Of a stretch of 64,000 nt of DNA, positions 43,270-52,587 are shown one piece after another. Source of the stretch: an uncultured Acidobacteriota bacterium (GTDB lineage Bacteria; Acidobacteriota; Vicinamibacteria; Fen-336); contig CADEEV010000004.1 in NCBI GenBank assembly GCA_902826455.1, positions 1 to 64,000 of the forward strand, read 5' to 3'. The translations under genes were made by a program, and so were the position numbers. Under the pieces are notes generated by a model that was given only the letters and a program-made list of their open reading frames with translations, had not been told where the DNA came from and did not search any database. The first letter of the stretch is position 1; each line of letters opens with the position of its first letter.

Positions 43270-44349
43270 ATGCCGCGGCGTCTCGCCCCCGTGCTGCTGG
43301 TCCTCGCCCTCTCCACGGGCGCCGGCGTCTATTTCGCGACCCAGCTCCACTACGCCTATCCGCCCAACCTCCGCGAGCCGCTGACGATCGCGCTGATCGT
43401 CAACCTCGTCTACTACTGGGCCTGGGGCGCCGCCGTGCCGCTCGTCCTGCGCCTCGCGCGCAGCCATCCCCTCGACACGCAGTGGAAGAAGGGCCTGGGC
43501 GTCCACGTCCTCGCGAGCCTGGTCCTCACGACCGCGCAGATCGCGGTGGCCGCGCTGATCCTGCGCTCGGTGTGGATGGTCTGGTACCCGAACATGCCGG
43601 TCCGGCCCCTCGCCGACACGGTGGGCGGGGCCATGCGCATCAACTTCCACTCGAGCTACCCCACGTACTGGGTGATCCTGTTCGCCTACCTCACCTTCGA
43701 CTACGCGGCCAAGTACCGCGACCGGGCGCTGCACGCCGCGCGCCTCGAGGGCCGGCTCTCGGAGGCGCGTCTCGAGGCGCTGCGGATGCAGCTCAACCCG
43801 CACTTCCTCTTCAACACCCTCAACTCGATCTCCTCGCTGATGTACTCCGACGTGGACGCGGCCGACGCCATGATGACGCGCCTGTCCGAGCTGCTGCGGC
43901 TCACGCTCCACGGCGACGGCAAGCCCGAGACGAGCCTGCGCCAGGAGCTGGAGCTGCTCAACCGCTACGTGGAGATCGAGCGCATCCGCTTCGAGGAGCG
44001 GCTGCGCGTCAGCGTGGACGTGGACAAGGCCGCCCTCGACGCGAGCGTGCCGGCCTTCTCCCTCCAGCCGCTGGTCGAGAACGCCATCCGTCACGCGATC
44101 GCGCCCCGCGCGGGCGGCGGCAGCCTCGCGATCTCGGCGCGCCGCGACAACGGCTCGGTCCACATCACGCTGCGCGACGACGGACCCGGGCTGCCCGTGG
44201 GCGTGCTGCGCGAGGGCGTCGGGCTCGCGAACACGCGGGCCCGCCTCCAGCAGCTCTACGGCCGCGAGCACCGCTTCGAGCTCCTGCCCGTTCCCGGCGG
44301 CGGCCTCGAGGTCTCGATGGTGATCCCCTACCGGCTGGCTCCGTCATGA
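43270..44349 (+). CDS. LytS-type sensor histidine kinase
   Basis: A 359-residue membrane kinase. About four hydrophobic helices in the first ~130 residues (VLLVLALSTGAGVYFATQL, IALIVNLVYYWAWGA, VLASLVLTTAQIAVAAL and SYPTYWVILFAYLTFD) are followed by the His_kinase (PF06580) domain: LNPHFLFNTLNSISSLM with His178, then LQPLVENAIRHAI (N box) and DDGPGLP / GLANTRARL (G boxes). This is the LytS/AlgZ/YehU layout. It phosphorylates the LytTR regulator encoded by the next gene, with which it overlaps by ATGA. The signal is unknown. Confidence 0.93.
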   Translation: MPRRLAPVLLVLALSTGAGVYFATQLHYAYPPNLREPLTIALIVNLVYYWAWGAAVPLVLRLARSHPLDTQWKKGLGVHVLASLVLTTAQIAVAALILRSVWMVWYPNMPVRPLADTVGGAMRINFHSSYPTYWVILFAYLTFDYAAKYRDRALHAARLEGRLSEARLEALRMQLNPHFLFNTLNSISSLMYSDVDAADAMMTRLSELLRLTLHGDGKPETSLRQELELLNRYVEIERIRFEERLRVSVDVDKAALDASVPAFSLQPLVENAIRHAIAPRAGGGSLAISARRDNGSVHITLRDDGPGLPVGVLREGVGLANTRARLQQLYGREHRFELLPVPGGGLEVSMVIPYRLAPS

Positions 44350-45101
44350 GCGCGAAGCTGCGCACGCTCATCGTCGACGACGAGCGCCTGGCCCGCGAGA
44401 AGGTGCGGCGCCTCCTCGAGACCGAGGCGGACGTGGCGATCGTCGGCGAGTGCTCGAGCGGCGCCGAGGCCGTCGCGATCCTGCGCAGCCAGAAGGTGGA
44501 CCTGGTCTTCCTGGACATCCAGATGCCCGGCCTGTCGGGCTTCGACGTGCTGCGGGAGGTCGGTCCCGGCTCCGTGGGCCACGTGGTCTTCGTGACCGCC
44601 CACGACGAGTTCGCCGTGCGCGCCTTCGACGTGCAGGCCCTCGACTACCTCCTGAAGCCCTTCGACTCCGCGCGCTTCCGCGAGACGCTCGCCCGGGTCC
44701 GCACGCGCGGCGCCGGCGAGCTCGAGCAGAAGATGACCGCGCTGCTCGATCACCTGGGCGCCCGCGAGACCTACGCGGAGCGCATGCTGATCAAGGGATC
44801 GGGCCGCCTGAGCTTCGTGCGGGTCGACGAGATCGACTGGATCGAGGCCGCCGACAACTACGTGCGGCTGCACTCCGGGCGCGACGAGCACCTGTTGCGC
44901 GAGACGATGAACGGCGTCGAGTCGCGTCTCGACCCCAACCGCTTCGTGCGTGTGCACCGGAGCGCCATCGTCAACGTCGACGCCGTGAAGGAGGTCCAGC
45001 CGATGTTCCACGGCGACTACGAGGTCCTGCTGCGGACCGGCACCCTCGTCCCCGTGGGCCGGAACTACCGCGAGAAGCTGCTCAAGACCCTCGGCGGCTA
45101 G
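44346..45101 (+). CDS. LytTR-family response regulator
   Basis: A 251-residue protein. The receiver has acidic pair D11-D12, phospho-acceptor Asp57 in FLDIQMPG, T in FVTAHD and K in LLKPFD. The LytTR DNA-binding domain spans ~148-250: ERMLIKGSGRLSFVRVDEIDWIEAADNYVRLH, whose core strand is YVRLHSG, then FVRVHRSAIVNVDAVKEV and the ending VPVGRNYREKL. LytTR proteins bind tandem direct repeats upstream of target promoters. It is translationally coupled with the sensor kinase. The large inverted repeat just after its stop and the permease gene 128 bp downstream are possible targets. Confidence 0.94.
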   Translation: MSAKLRTLIVDDERLAREKVRRLLETEADVAIVGECSSGAEAVAILRSQKVDLVFLDIQMPGLSGFDVLREVGPGSVGHVVFVTAHDEFAVRAFDVQALDYLLKPFDSARFRETLARVRTRGAGELEQKMTALLDHLGARETYAERMLIKGSGRLSFVRVDEIDWIEAADNYVRLHSGRDEHLLRETMNGVESRLDPNRFVRVHRSAIVNVDAVKEVQPMFHGDYEVLLRTGTLVPVGRNYREKLLKTLGG

Positions 45102-45140
45102 CTGTCCGGGCGCGGCACCGGGCGTGCCGGAAGCGGACAG
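45102..45140. repeat. Two-tier inverted repeat after the LytTR regulator
   Basis: Outer arms CTGTCCG (45102-45108) and CGGACAG (45134-45140), inner arms CGGCAC (45113-45118) and GTGCCG (45124-45129), with a 5-nt loop and symmetric 4-nt internal loops. It begins at the base after the stop codon. A U-tract is missing, so it is not a classic intrinsic terminator; an RNA stabiliser, factor-dependent terminator or protein site is possible. Confidence 0.6.
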
Positions 45141-45229
45141 CGCCAACGTCGGCGGTTTGAACGACGTGAGCGCCGTCAACGTCTTACGCGTGCGCCACGG
45201 GCGGCACGGGATTCGCCAGAGGCCGGCCC

Positions 45230-47641
45230 ATGGACACCTTCCGTCAGGACCTCGCCTACGCCTTGCGGCGCCTGCGTCAGGCGCCCGCGTTCACGCTCGT
45301 GGCTCTCGCTACCCTCGCCCTGGGGATCGGCGCGAACACCGCGATCTACAGCCTCGTGAACGGGGTCCTCCTCAGGCCGCTGCCCTATCCCGAGCCCGAG
45401 CGCCTGGTGTCGGTCAGCCAGGTCTGGGAAGGACGGCGCGCGGTCTACTCGCCGCCGAACTTCCTCGACGTCCAGGCCCAGAGCCGGAGCTTCGCGGCGC
45501 TCGCGGCCCATGCCGAAGGCGAGGCGACGCTCACCGGTCGCGGCGAGCCCGTCTCGGTGCCCGGCGCGGAGGTGAGCGCGACGTTCTTCGACGTGATGGG
45601 CGTGCACCCGCTGCAGGGCCGGTTCTTCCTACCAGGCGAGAACGACCCGGCGCGGAACAAGGTCGTCGTGATCAGCCACCGGCTCTGGAGCGAGCGCTTC
45701 GGAGCCGACCCGGCGGTGATCGGGACGAGCCTCACCCTCGACCGGCAGCCGTTCACGGTGGTCGGCGTGGCGCCTCCGGGCTTCGACTTTCCCGCCGAGC
45801 GGGCGCTCTGGAACCCTCTCGCCTACGACGACAACTTCCGCTCGGGCCGCGGCGCCTGGTACCTGCGCGTCGTGGGACGTCTCGGTCCCGGAATCAACGT
45901 CGCCCAGGCCAGCAGCGAGGTCGCGACGATCGCCGCCCGCCTCGCGAAGGCCTACCCGGACATGAACGAAGGCGTCGGCGGGAGCGTCGTCGGCCTGCAG
46001 GAGTCCCTGGTGGGCGACACGCGCCCGGCCCTTCTCGTCCTCATGGGGGCGGTGGGTCTCGTGCTCCTGATCGCGTGCGTGAACGTGGCCAACCTGATGC
46101 TGGCCCGGGTGCTCTCGCGGGAGACGGAGCTGGCGGTCCGGACCGCCCTGGGCGCCGGCCGCGGCCGGCTCGTCCGGCAGCTCCTGACCGAGAGCCTGCT
46201 GCTCGGGGGGCTCGGCGGTCTCCTGGGACTGGCGCTCGCGAGCGTGCTGAAGGACGCGCTCCTCGCGACCCAGGGCCCGGCGCTGCCCAGGTCCATCGAC
46301 GTGCCGCTCGATGCGAGCGTCCTGACCTTCGCGGCGCTCCTCTCGGTCGGCACGGGGCTCGTCTTCGGCCTCGTGCCTGCGCTCGTGGTCGCGCGCAGGG
46401 CGACGTCCCAGTCCCTCCGGGAGGGCGCGCGCGGACTGCTCCGTGGCCGCGGCGGGCGCCTGCGCAGCGGCCTCATCGTGGGCGAGATCGCCCTGGCCAT
46501 GGTTCTCGTCTCGGGCGCCGGCCTCCTGGTGCGCAGCTTCAGCCAGCTCTCCCGGGTCGACCCGGGCTTCCGGCCCGGCCAGGCCCTCACGTTCCGGCTC
46601 TCCCTCCCCGAGACGGCGTATCCCGACGACGCGCGCCGGACCCAGTGGGTCACGCGGCTCCTCGAGCGCCTGCAGGGCCTCCCGGGCGTCGACGCCGTCG
46701 GAGGGGTCCTGGCCCTGCCTCTCTCCGGCTCGCGCTGGAGCTTCTCGTTCGAGGTCGACGGCCGGCCCCGCCTGCCCGCGGCGCAACAACCGTCCCTCGA
46801 GACGCGCGTCGCGACGCCGGGCTACTTCCACGCCCTCGGGCTTCGCGTCGTGCGCGGACGCGGCTTCAGCGAGGCCGACGGGCCGGGCGCCCCGCGGGTG
46901 GTGCTGCTCAGCGAGTCGGCGGTGAAGCGGCACTTCCCCGACCAGGACCCCCTGGGCCAGCGCCTGACGATCGGCTGGGACTCGAGCGCGACGCCACCGA
47001 CCGGCGGAGAGATCGTCGGCATCGTGGCCGACGTCAAGGAGGCCGGCCTCGGCGAGCCCAGCCCGCCCCAGGTCTATCTCCCGTACGCCCAGAAGCCGAT
47101 CGGCGCGCTGTCCTTCGTCGTGCGCAGCTCCGTGCCGCCCGCCAGCCTGGGCCCGTCGGTGCGCCGCGTCGTGGCCGAGCTCGATCCGTCCCTCCCGGTC
47201 GCGCGCCTGCGCACCTTCGACGAGATCGTCGCGCGCTCCGTCGCCGAGCCGCGCCTCAACGCGCTGCTGCTCGGTGTCTTCGCCGCCGCCGCGCTACTGC
47301 TCGCGGCCCTCGGCATCTTCGGGGTCGTGTCGTACGGCGTCGCGCAGCGCGAGCGCGAGTTCGGCATCCGGGTGGCCCTCGGCGCCGACCCGGGCGCCGT
47401 CCTGCGCCTGGTCCTGCGCGGCGCGGCCGGGCTCTCGGTCCTGGGCGTCGCGCTCGGCCTCCTGGGCACCCTGGGTCTCTCGCGCTTCCTGGCCGGCCTG
47501 TTGTTCGAGCTGAGCCCCACCGACCCCGTCACCCTGGGGAGCGTGGCCGCGGGCCTTGCCCTGACCGCTCTCGTCGCGAGCTACGTCCCGGCCCGCCGCG
47601 CGACTCGCGTCGATCCCCTCGTCGCCTTGCGCAGCGAGTAG
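45230..47641 (+). CDS. ADOP-type duplicated orphan ABC permease
   Basis: An 803-residue protein with two MacB/FtsX permease units. It opens with the family signature LAYALRRLRQAPAFT and LALGIGANTAIYSLVNGVLL. The first set of helices (~285-400) follows EVLS-type ELAVRTALGAGRGRLVRQLL; the second set (~680-800) follows EFGIRVALGADPGAVLRLVL and ends VDPLVALRSE. This tandem form without ATPase is the acidobacterial duplicated orphan permease family, a useful lineage marker. Function is assumed to be export or envelope signalling. It follows the LytS/LytTR pair on the same strand, after a 128-bp spacer with an inverted repeat, so it could be the regulon target. Confidence 0.92.
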   Translation: MDTFRQDLAYALRRLRQAPAFTLVALATLALGIGANTAIYSLVNGVLLRPLPYPEPERLVSVSQVWEGRRAVYSPPNFLDVQAQSRSFAALAAHAEGEATLTGRGEPVSVPGAEVSATFFDVMGVHPLQGRFFLPGENDPARNKVVVISHRLWSERFGADPAVIGTSLTLDRQPFTVVGVAPPGFDFPAERALWNPLAYDDNFRSGRGAWYLRVVGRLGPGINVAQASSEVATIAARLAKAYPDMNEGVGGSVVGLQESLVGDTRPALLVLMGAVGLVLLIACVNVANLMLARVLSRETELAVRTALGAGRGRLVRQLLTESLLLGGLGGLLGLALASVLKDALLATQGPALPRSIDVPLDASVLTFAALLSVGTGLVFGLVPALVVARRATSQSLREGARGLLRGRGGRLRSGLIVGEIALAMVLVSGAGLLVRSFSQLSRVDPGFRPGQALTFRLSLPETAYPDDARRTQWVTRLLERLQGLPGVDAVGGVLALPLSGSRWSFSFEVDGRPRLPAAQQPSLETRVATPGYFHALGLRVVRGRGFSEADGPGAPRVVLLSESAVKRHFPDQDPLGQRLTIGWDSSATPPTGGEIVGIVADVKEAGLGEPSPPQVYLPYAQKPIGALSFVVRSSVPPASLGPSVRRVVAELDPSLPVARLRTFDEIVARSVAEPRLNALLLGVFAAAALLLAALGIFGVVSYGVAQREREFGIRVALGADPGAVLRLVLRGAAGLSVLGVALGLLGTLGLSRFLAGLLFELSPTDPVTLGSVAAGLALTALVASYVPARRATRVDPLVALRSE

Positions 47642-47648
47642 GCCGGCC

Positions 47649-48209
47649 TCAGCTCCAGCTCAGGCGGTAGCGGCACACGTGGCCGCCGCGAGCGCGGCAT
47701 TCCTCCTCGACCACCCGGGGCGAGCGCGCCCCGCACATCTCGAGGGCACGGCGATGCCATCCGACCACCGTGGCGCAATCCGGAACGCTGAAGGTCTCGG
47801 CGTCGTGGGTCGTGAGGACGGCCTCGCTGGGCCCGACCTTCTGGTACTCGCGTCGACCCTTGTCGTAGTAGAACGAGTAGATCATCGGCGTCCGCTCGAG
47901 GAACGCGTGGGGATTGCCGGCGACGAGGAACTCCTTGTGGACGCCCGTCAGGTTCTTCTCGGCCGATGCGACGCCGAGCTTCTCGAAGAAGGACGACTGC
48001 CCGCGCCCGAGCTCCGCGACGATCGCCTCGTCGAGGTCCCGGCCCAGCGTGAAGGGATACCACTTGGTCGCGAGAAGCCCCTTGAGCTCGGCCTGCTGCG
48101 CGGGCGCGAGACGGCCCAGCACGCGGGCGACGCCCGCCTCCTGGGCGAGGTCCTGGACGAAGGCGAGGCGCGACTTCAGGACGCTGCCCTTGATGCGCAC
48201 GCTGGTCAT
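47649..48209 (-). CDS. V4R/DUF2378-like small protein
   Basis: A 186-residue protein. It has the layout of the TIGR02265/DUF2378 family and V4R domains: an N-terminal VRIKGSVLKSRLAFVQ strand-helix unit, a central helical part, and a C-terminal block EECRARGGHVCRYRLSW whose Cys pattern recalls the V4R tail. V4R domains bind small ligands or form regulatory dimers; the family assignment is moderate. A second member lies at 53383-53961. The ATG at 48207-48209 is preceded by a perfect TATAAT with an 8-nt gap. Confidence 0.78.
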   Translation of the reverse strand: MTSVRIKGSVLKSRLAFVQDLAQEAGVARVLGRLAPAQQAELKGLLATKWYPFTLGRDLDEAIVAELGRGQSSFFEKLGVASAEKNLTGVHKEFLVAGNPHAFLERTPMIYSFYYDKGRREYQKVGPSEAVLTTHDAETFSVPDCATVVGWHRRALEMCGARSPRVVEEECRARGGHVCRYRLSWS

Positions 48210-48217
48210 GGCTGCGG

Positions 48218-48223
48218 ATTATA
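48218..48223 (-). promoter_or_regulatory. -10 element (perfect TATAAT) for the V4R-like gene
   Basis: TATAAT on the minus strand, 8 nt before the ATG, with no Shine-Dalgarno. It lies back to back with the plus-strand GATAAT at 48230-48235; the two start codons are only 35 bp apart. Confidence 0.55.
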
Positions 48224-48229
48224 GGGTGC

Positions 48230-48235
48230 GATAAT
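48230..48235 (+). promoter_or_regulatory. Extended -10 element for the kinase-TPR gene
   Basis: GATAAT preceded by TGC (TGnGATAAT, an extended -10), 9 nt before the ATG at 48245. The predicted transcript has 2-3 nt of leader at most. Confidence 0.5.
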
Positions 48236-48244
48236 GCCGTCACG

Positions 48245-50599
48245 ATGATCGGCGAGACCGTGTCGCACTACCGCATCGTCCAGCGACTCGGCCAGGGCGG
48301 CATGGGCGAGGTCTACCTGGCCGAGGACACGCGTCTCAAGCGCCCGGTCGCCCTCAAGGTGCTGCGAGCCGACGGCAACCGCGACGGCGCCGCCCGGGAG
48401 CGGCTCCTCGCCGAAGCCCGCGCGGCCTCGGCCCTCAACCATCCCCACATCGCCGTGGTCTACGAGATCGACGAGGTGGTGAGGCCCGACGGCCTGCTGC
48501 GCTTCATCGCGATGGAGTACGTCTCCGGCGACAGCTTCGCGCAGCTCGCGCGGCGTCGCGACGTGGAGCTCGACACGGTGCTCGATCTCGGCCTGCAGGT
48601 GGCCGACGCCCTGAGCGAGGCCCATGCCCGCGGCATCGTCCACCGGGACATCAAGCCCTCGAACCTCCTCGTCACCGACAGCGGCCGCGTCAAGGTCCTC
48701 GACTTCGGCCTGGCGCAGTACCAGCCGCCGCCGGGCGAGAAGGACTCGACCTGGACCCGGGGCCCGGAGCGCGAGCACGAGCAGCACGGGCTCCTGGGCA
48801 CCCTCGCCTACATGGCGCCGGAGCAGGCGCGCGGCGACGAGATCGACGGCCGCGCCGACGAGTTCTCCCTGGGCGCCGTGCTCTACGAGCTCGCGAGCGG
48901 TCGCTCCCCTTTCGGCCGTCCGAATCCCGCCCATACCCTCGACGCGCTCCTGAACCAGGAGCCGCCGCCCCTGCTTCCCCGCAACCCGGACGCGCGCTGG
49001 CCCGTGGTGGAGGCCGTCCTGCGTCGCATGCTGGCCAAGGACCGGGGCCTGCGCTACGCCGGGCTGCGCGAGGTGGCCGACGACCTGCGGGGCGTGCGGC
49101 TGGGTCAGGGGCCGAGCGCCGCCCGGGCGAGCGGGCCGTTGCCGCGCGCCGTGGCGGTCCTCGACTTCGCGAACATCACGCGCAACGGCGAGGACGACTG
49201 GATCGGCACGGGCATCGCGGAGACGCTGACCGCCGATCTCAAGAGCGTCGAGGGCCTCACGATGATCTCGCGGGCGCGCGTTCACGAGGTGCTGCGCCTG
49301 GCCGGGCCCGCAGCCGCGAGCGACGCCGACCTGCCCGCGCGGCTCGGCCGCGAGGTCGGCGCCCGCTGGGTGGTGAGCGGCGGCTTCCAGCGCGCCGGCG
49401 ACACGGTCCGCGTCACGGCGCAGCTCCTGGAGGCCGCCACGGGCCGCATCGCGCGCACGGTCAAGCTCGACGGCCGGCTCGCGGACATCTTCGAGCTGCA
49501 GGACCGCCTCGTCTGCGATCTCGACGAGGGCTTGCGGCTCGGGCTCGCCCCGGTCGAGCGGCCCACCGACGAGACCCATGTGGTCGAGGCCTACGAGGCG
49601 TTCACGCGCGGCCTGCTCAACGCCCGCGTCGAGACCTTCGAGACCCTCGACAGGAGCGTGCTGCTCTTCGAGAAGGCCGTGCGCCTCGATCCCTCGTACG
49701 CTCGCGCGCACCTCGAGCTGGCCTCCGCGCTCTCGAACAAGGCCGACTATCTCGCGGCCTCGGATCTTCACGAGCGCGCCCTCGTGGCGTTCCGGAAAGC
49801 CCTGGAGCTGAAGCCCGACCTGGTCCGGGCCTGGCGCGAGATGGGCTGGGTGTTGCTGAGCCTCGGCCGGCCCGACGACGGCCTCGAAGCGATCGAGCGG
49901 GCCCTCGCCCTCGACCCGGCCGACGCCGGAGCGCGCGCCGGCATGGCCCGGAACCTGTTCGTGGGCCGAGCCGACTTCGCGGGGGCCGCCGAGTGGTTCG
50001 ACCGCGCCCTCGCCAGCAACCCCAAGGGCGGCTGGTACGCGCTCCAGCTCTCCCACTGCGCGGCGCTGCTGCGGCAGTTCGAGCGCGGCGAGGCGGCCGC
50101 GCGGCGGGCCGTGGAGCTGCAGGATGCCTTCCTGTCGGGCCAGGAAGGCATCCGCATCGTCGGGGCCTACATGCGCCTCGGCCATCTCCAGGCGTTGCAG
50201 GGTCATCCCACCGAGGCCCTGGCCCAGTTCGACAAGGAGCTGTCGCTCCTCGACCGCACGGAGCACGCGCTGCGCCCTCGGATCTCGATCGAGCTCCAGA
50301 TGCGGCGCGGCACCGCGCTGCTCGCCCTGGGTCGCAAGCCCGAGGCCGAGGCGGCTCTCGACAGCGCCCTCTCGGCCTTCGACGAGCGGGTCCGGCTCGG
50401 GGCCGACGATCCCTACACCCGGTACTACGCCGCCGCCGTCCACGCCCAGCGCGGCGAGCTCCAGGAAGCCCTCGTGAGCCTCGAGAAGGCCGCTCGCCAG
50501 CTGCGACGCTACACCGCGGCCCGCGCCCGCATCGAGCCGGAGTTCGCGCCGCTCCGCAACGAGCCCGCCTTCGGCGTGCTCGTGGCCAGCGCCGGCTGA
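48245..50599 (+). CDS. Ser/Thr protein kinase with TolB-like and TPR regions
   Basis: A 784-residue protein. PknB-like kinase at ~8-285: [13 protein letters not shown] (Lys38), HRDIKPSN (~133-140), DFG and [10 protein letters not shown], all catalytic elements present. From ~300 a segment [19 protein letters not shown] followed by ETLTADLKS resembles the TolB-N/adenylate-cyclase-associated domain. From ~450 the chain is [39 protein letters not shown] and [19 protein letters not shown] are clear repeats. No membrane helix, so it is cytoplasmic. Kinase-TPR proteins of this build are common in Acidobacteriota; the partners are unknown. Confidence 0.92.
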   Translation: MIGETVSHYRIVQRLGQGGMGEVYLAEDTRLKRPVALKVLRADGNRDGAARERLLAEARAASALNHPHIAVVYEIDEVVRPDGLLRFIAMEYVSGDSFAQLARRRDVELDTVLDLGLQVADALSEAHARGIVHRDIKPSNLLVTDSGRVKVLDFGLAQYQPPPGEKDSTWTRGPEREHEQHGLLGTLAYMAPEQARGDEIDGRADEFSLGAVLYELASGRSPFGRPNPAHTLDALLNQEPPPLLPRNPDARWPVVEAVLRRMLAKDRGLRYAGLREVADDLRGVRLGQGPSAARASGPLPRAVAVLDFANITRNGEDDWIGTGIAETLTADLKSVEGLTMISRARVHEVLRLAGPAAASDADLPARLGREVGARWVVSGGFQRAGDTVRVTAQLLEAATGRIARTVKLDGRLADIFELQDRLVCDLDEGLRLGLAPVERPTDETHVVEAYEAFTRGLLNARVETFETLDRSVLLFEKAVRLDPSYARAHLELASALSNKADYLAASDLHERALVAFRKALELKPDLVRAWREMGWVLLSLGRPDDGLEAIERALALDPADAGARAGMARNLFVGRADFAGAAEWFDRALASNPKGGWYALQLSHCAALLRQFERGEAAARRAVELQDAFLSGQEGIRIVGAYMRLGHLQALQGHPTEALAQFDKELSLLDRTEHALRPRISIELQMRRGTALLALGRKPEAEAALDSALSAFDERVRLGADDPYTRYYAAAVHAQRGELQEALVSLEKAARQLRRYTAARARIEPEFAPLRNEPAFGVLVASAG

Positions 50600-50631
50600 C
50601 GGCTCCGGGAATGCCGGCGACCGCGGGGCGT

Positions 50632-50637
50632 TATCCT
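50632..50637 (+). promoter_or_regulatory. -10 element for msrA (leaderless type)
   Basis: TATCCT, 6 nt before the ATG at 50644, with no Shine-Dalgarno in the gap. Weak on its own; its place matches the other start-proximal hexamers. Confidence 0.35.
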
Positions 50638-50643
50638 TGGCGT

Positions 50644-51297
50644 ATGGCCTTCTTCAGCGCGTCCAAGTCCAGCCTTCCCGGGCCCGATCGGGCCCTCCCC
50701 GGGCGTTCCGAGCCGATGCCGGTTCCCGAGCGCCACTACGTCAACGGCCACCCGTTGCAGGCACCCTTTCCCGCCGGCCTCGAGACGGCCGTGTTCGGCC
50801 TCGGCTGCTTCTGGGGCGCCGAGCGCAAGTTCTGGCAGGCCCCCGGGGTGTACTCCACGGCGGTGGGCTACGCCGGGGGCGCCACGCCGAACGCGAACTA
50901 CCGCGAGGTCTGCAGCGGAGGGACCGGCCACGCCGAGGTGGTGCTGGTCGTGTTCGACCCGAAGCAGACGTCGTACGCCCAGCTGCTCCGCCTGTTCTGG
51001 GAGAGCCACGATCCGACCCAGGGCATGCGCCAGGGCAACGACGCCGGGACCCAGTACCGCTCGGCGATCTACACGAGCGACGCCGCCCAGAAGGCGGCCG
51101 CCGAGGCATCGCGCGACGCCTACCAGAAGGAGCTGAGCGCGGCCGGCTTCGGCCCCATCACGACCGAGATCGCCTCCGCCGGGCCGTTCTACTACGCCGA
51201 GGACTATCACCAGCAGTACCTGGCGAAGAATCCCAACGGCTACTGCGGGATCGGCGGGACGGGCGTCAGCTGCCCGATCGGAGTCGGCGCCCGCTAG
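50644..51297 (+). CDS. msrA: Peptide methionine sulfoxide reductase MsrA
   Basis: A 217-residue cytoplasmic enzyme that reduces methionine-S-sulfoxide. The catalytic motif GCFWG places Cys55. [22 protein letters not shown] and GTQYRSAIY are invariant substrate-pocket blocks. Resolving cysteines lie in the tail ([12 protein letters not shown]). The first ~40 residues are an extra N-terminal extension relative to minimal MsrA. The ATG at 50644 is preceded by TATCCT and no Shine-Dalgarno. Its stop shares the CTAG palindrome 51294-51297 with the convergent ATP-grasp gene. Confidence 0.95.
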   Translation: MAFFSASKSSLPGPDRALPGRSEPMPVPERHYVNGHPLQAPFPAGLETAVFGLGCFWGAERKFWQAPGVYSTAVGYAGGATPNANYREVCSGGTGHAEVVLVVFDPKQTSYAQLLRLFWESHDPTQGMRQGNDAGTQYRSAIYTSDAAQKAAAEASRDAYQKELSAAGFGPITTEIASAGPFYYAEDYHQQYLAKNPNGYCGIGGTGVSCPIGVGAR

Positions 51298-52586
51298 CTC
51301 TCGCGCAGGTAGCCCCAGCTGTGGAGCTTGTCGGAGTCCTCGGCCCAGCGCTCGCCGATGTCGTCGCGGTAGTACATGTTCGGGATCATGATGTTCTTGA
51401 TCCGCGCGTAGGCCTGCTGCTGGGCCTGCTTCATCGTCAGGCCCAGGCCCACGACGACCAGCACCACGCCCGAGGTGCCGGCGACGAGCCACTGCCCGTT
51501 CATCTGCTTCACGTCCTCGATGTGGACTTCCTCGGGCGTGCCGCGCTTGAAGACGATCACGGCATTCTTGGAGAAGGAGTCGAAGGTCGCGTCGTCGTCG
51601 AAGGGGAACGGCGGGACGACGATGCGCACGCCGACCTGGAAGCCGCTCTTGCCCCGGAAGCGCGTGCACTTCCCCGCCGCCAGCTCGTAGAAGAACTGGC
51701 CGATCGGCGTGCTCATGGCTTCCTGCTGGATCATGATCGTCGGGTAGCCGAAGCGTGACGTGAACTCCAGCGGATAGATGCCGTTGCCGTTCACGATGCA
51801 GTTGAGGTCGACGTAGCCGACGTAGCCCTCTTCCGCGAGACGGCCTTCCATCTTCTTCAGCGTCTGGTTGAAGAGCTTGTTGGGCTGGCTCCAGAACATC
51901 GCCGTGCCCATCTCGCCCGTCGAGGGCCCCTGGTTCCCCGGGAACAGCTTCTTGTGCTCGAAGTTGATGTTGACCGGGTAGACGAACTCCTTGCCGTTGA
52001 AGAACGCGCCGACGGCGACCTCGACGCCGGTCACGCGGCGCTGGAGCTGGAAGTTCTTGATCTCGTCGGAGAAGGCCCGCTTGTACGCCTCGAGCATCCG
52101 GATCACGTCCTGGCCGTCGTCCTCTTCGCCGACGAACAGGCGGCGCTTCACGTTCTGGGCTTCCCCGCTCGGCTTGATCACGTAGCGCCCCGGGTTGTCC
52201 TTCACGTGCTCGATCGCGGCGTCGAAGGAGTCGAAGTCGCCGTAGGGAATGATGTTGACGCCGTGCTTCTTGAGCTCCTCCTGGCCGAAGGAGCGGTCGT
52301 CCTCCAGGCGGTCCGTGTACTCGGTGCCGCCGATCACCCGCTTGCCCTGGGCCCGCAGCTCCTGGGCCAGCTTGCCGTGGCCGAGGGTGTCGTCGAACAC
52401 CACGACGTCGGCCCACGCCAGGTCGGCGCGCCAGTCCTCGGACTTCGGCACGAAGCCGTCGGCGATGTCCCGTTCCTTGACGGCCTCGACGTAGTACCGG
52501 ACCTCGTGGCCTTCCTTGTGGATCTGCCAGGCGATGTCGCCGATCAGGCCCGACCACGACACGAACAGGAACTTGCGACTGGACAC
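51294..52586 (-). CDS. PurD-like ATP-grasp ligase
   Basis: A 430-residue ATP-grasp protein. Features: an N-terminal small Rossmann part ([18 protein letters not shown]), the ATP-grasp strand [16 protein letters not shown], a [18 protein letters not shown] block, then [24 protein letters not shown], which matches the metal-binding part of phosphoribosylamine-glycine ligases (GARS). It lacks the canonical GARS N-terminus (GxGxREHA), so the substrate may not be phosphoribosylamine. It is not in a purine operon. Its GTG start lies one base after the stop of the upstream secreted-protein gene, so they are co-transcribed. A peptide- or nucleotide-ligase role is possible. Confidence 0.82.
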   Translation of the reverse strand: MSSRKFLFVSWSGLIGDIAWQIHKEGHEVRYYVEAVKERDIADGFVPKSEDWRADLAWADVVVFDDTLGHGKLAQELRAQGKRVIGGTEYTDRLEDDRSFGQEELKKHGVNIIPYGDFDSFDAAIEHVKDNPGRYVIKPSGEAQNVKRRLFVGEEDDGQDVIRMLEAYKRAFSDEIKNFQLQRRVTGVEVAVGAFFNGKEFVYPVNINFEHKKLFPGNQGPSTGEMGTAMFWSQPNKLFNQTLKKMEGRLAEEGYVGYVDLNCIVNGNGIYPLEFTSRFGYPTIMIQQEAMSTPIGQFFYELAAGKCTRFRGKSGFQVGVRIVVPPFPFDDDATFDSFSKNAVIVFKRGTPEEVHIEDVKQMNGQWLVAGTSGVVLVVVGLGLTMKQAQQQAYARIKNIMIPNMYYRDDIGERWAEDSDKLHSWGYLRES

Positions 52587-52587
52587 G

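Noticed and set aside
45124-47670. An 848-codon frame overlapping the ADOP gene
   Set aside because: Arg/Pro-rich shadow of the ADOP permease in a +1 frame.
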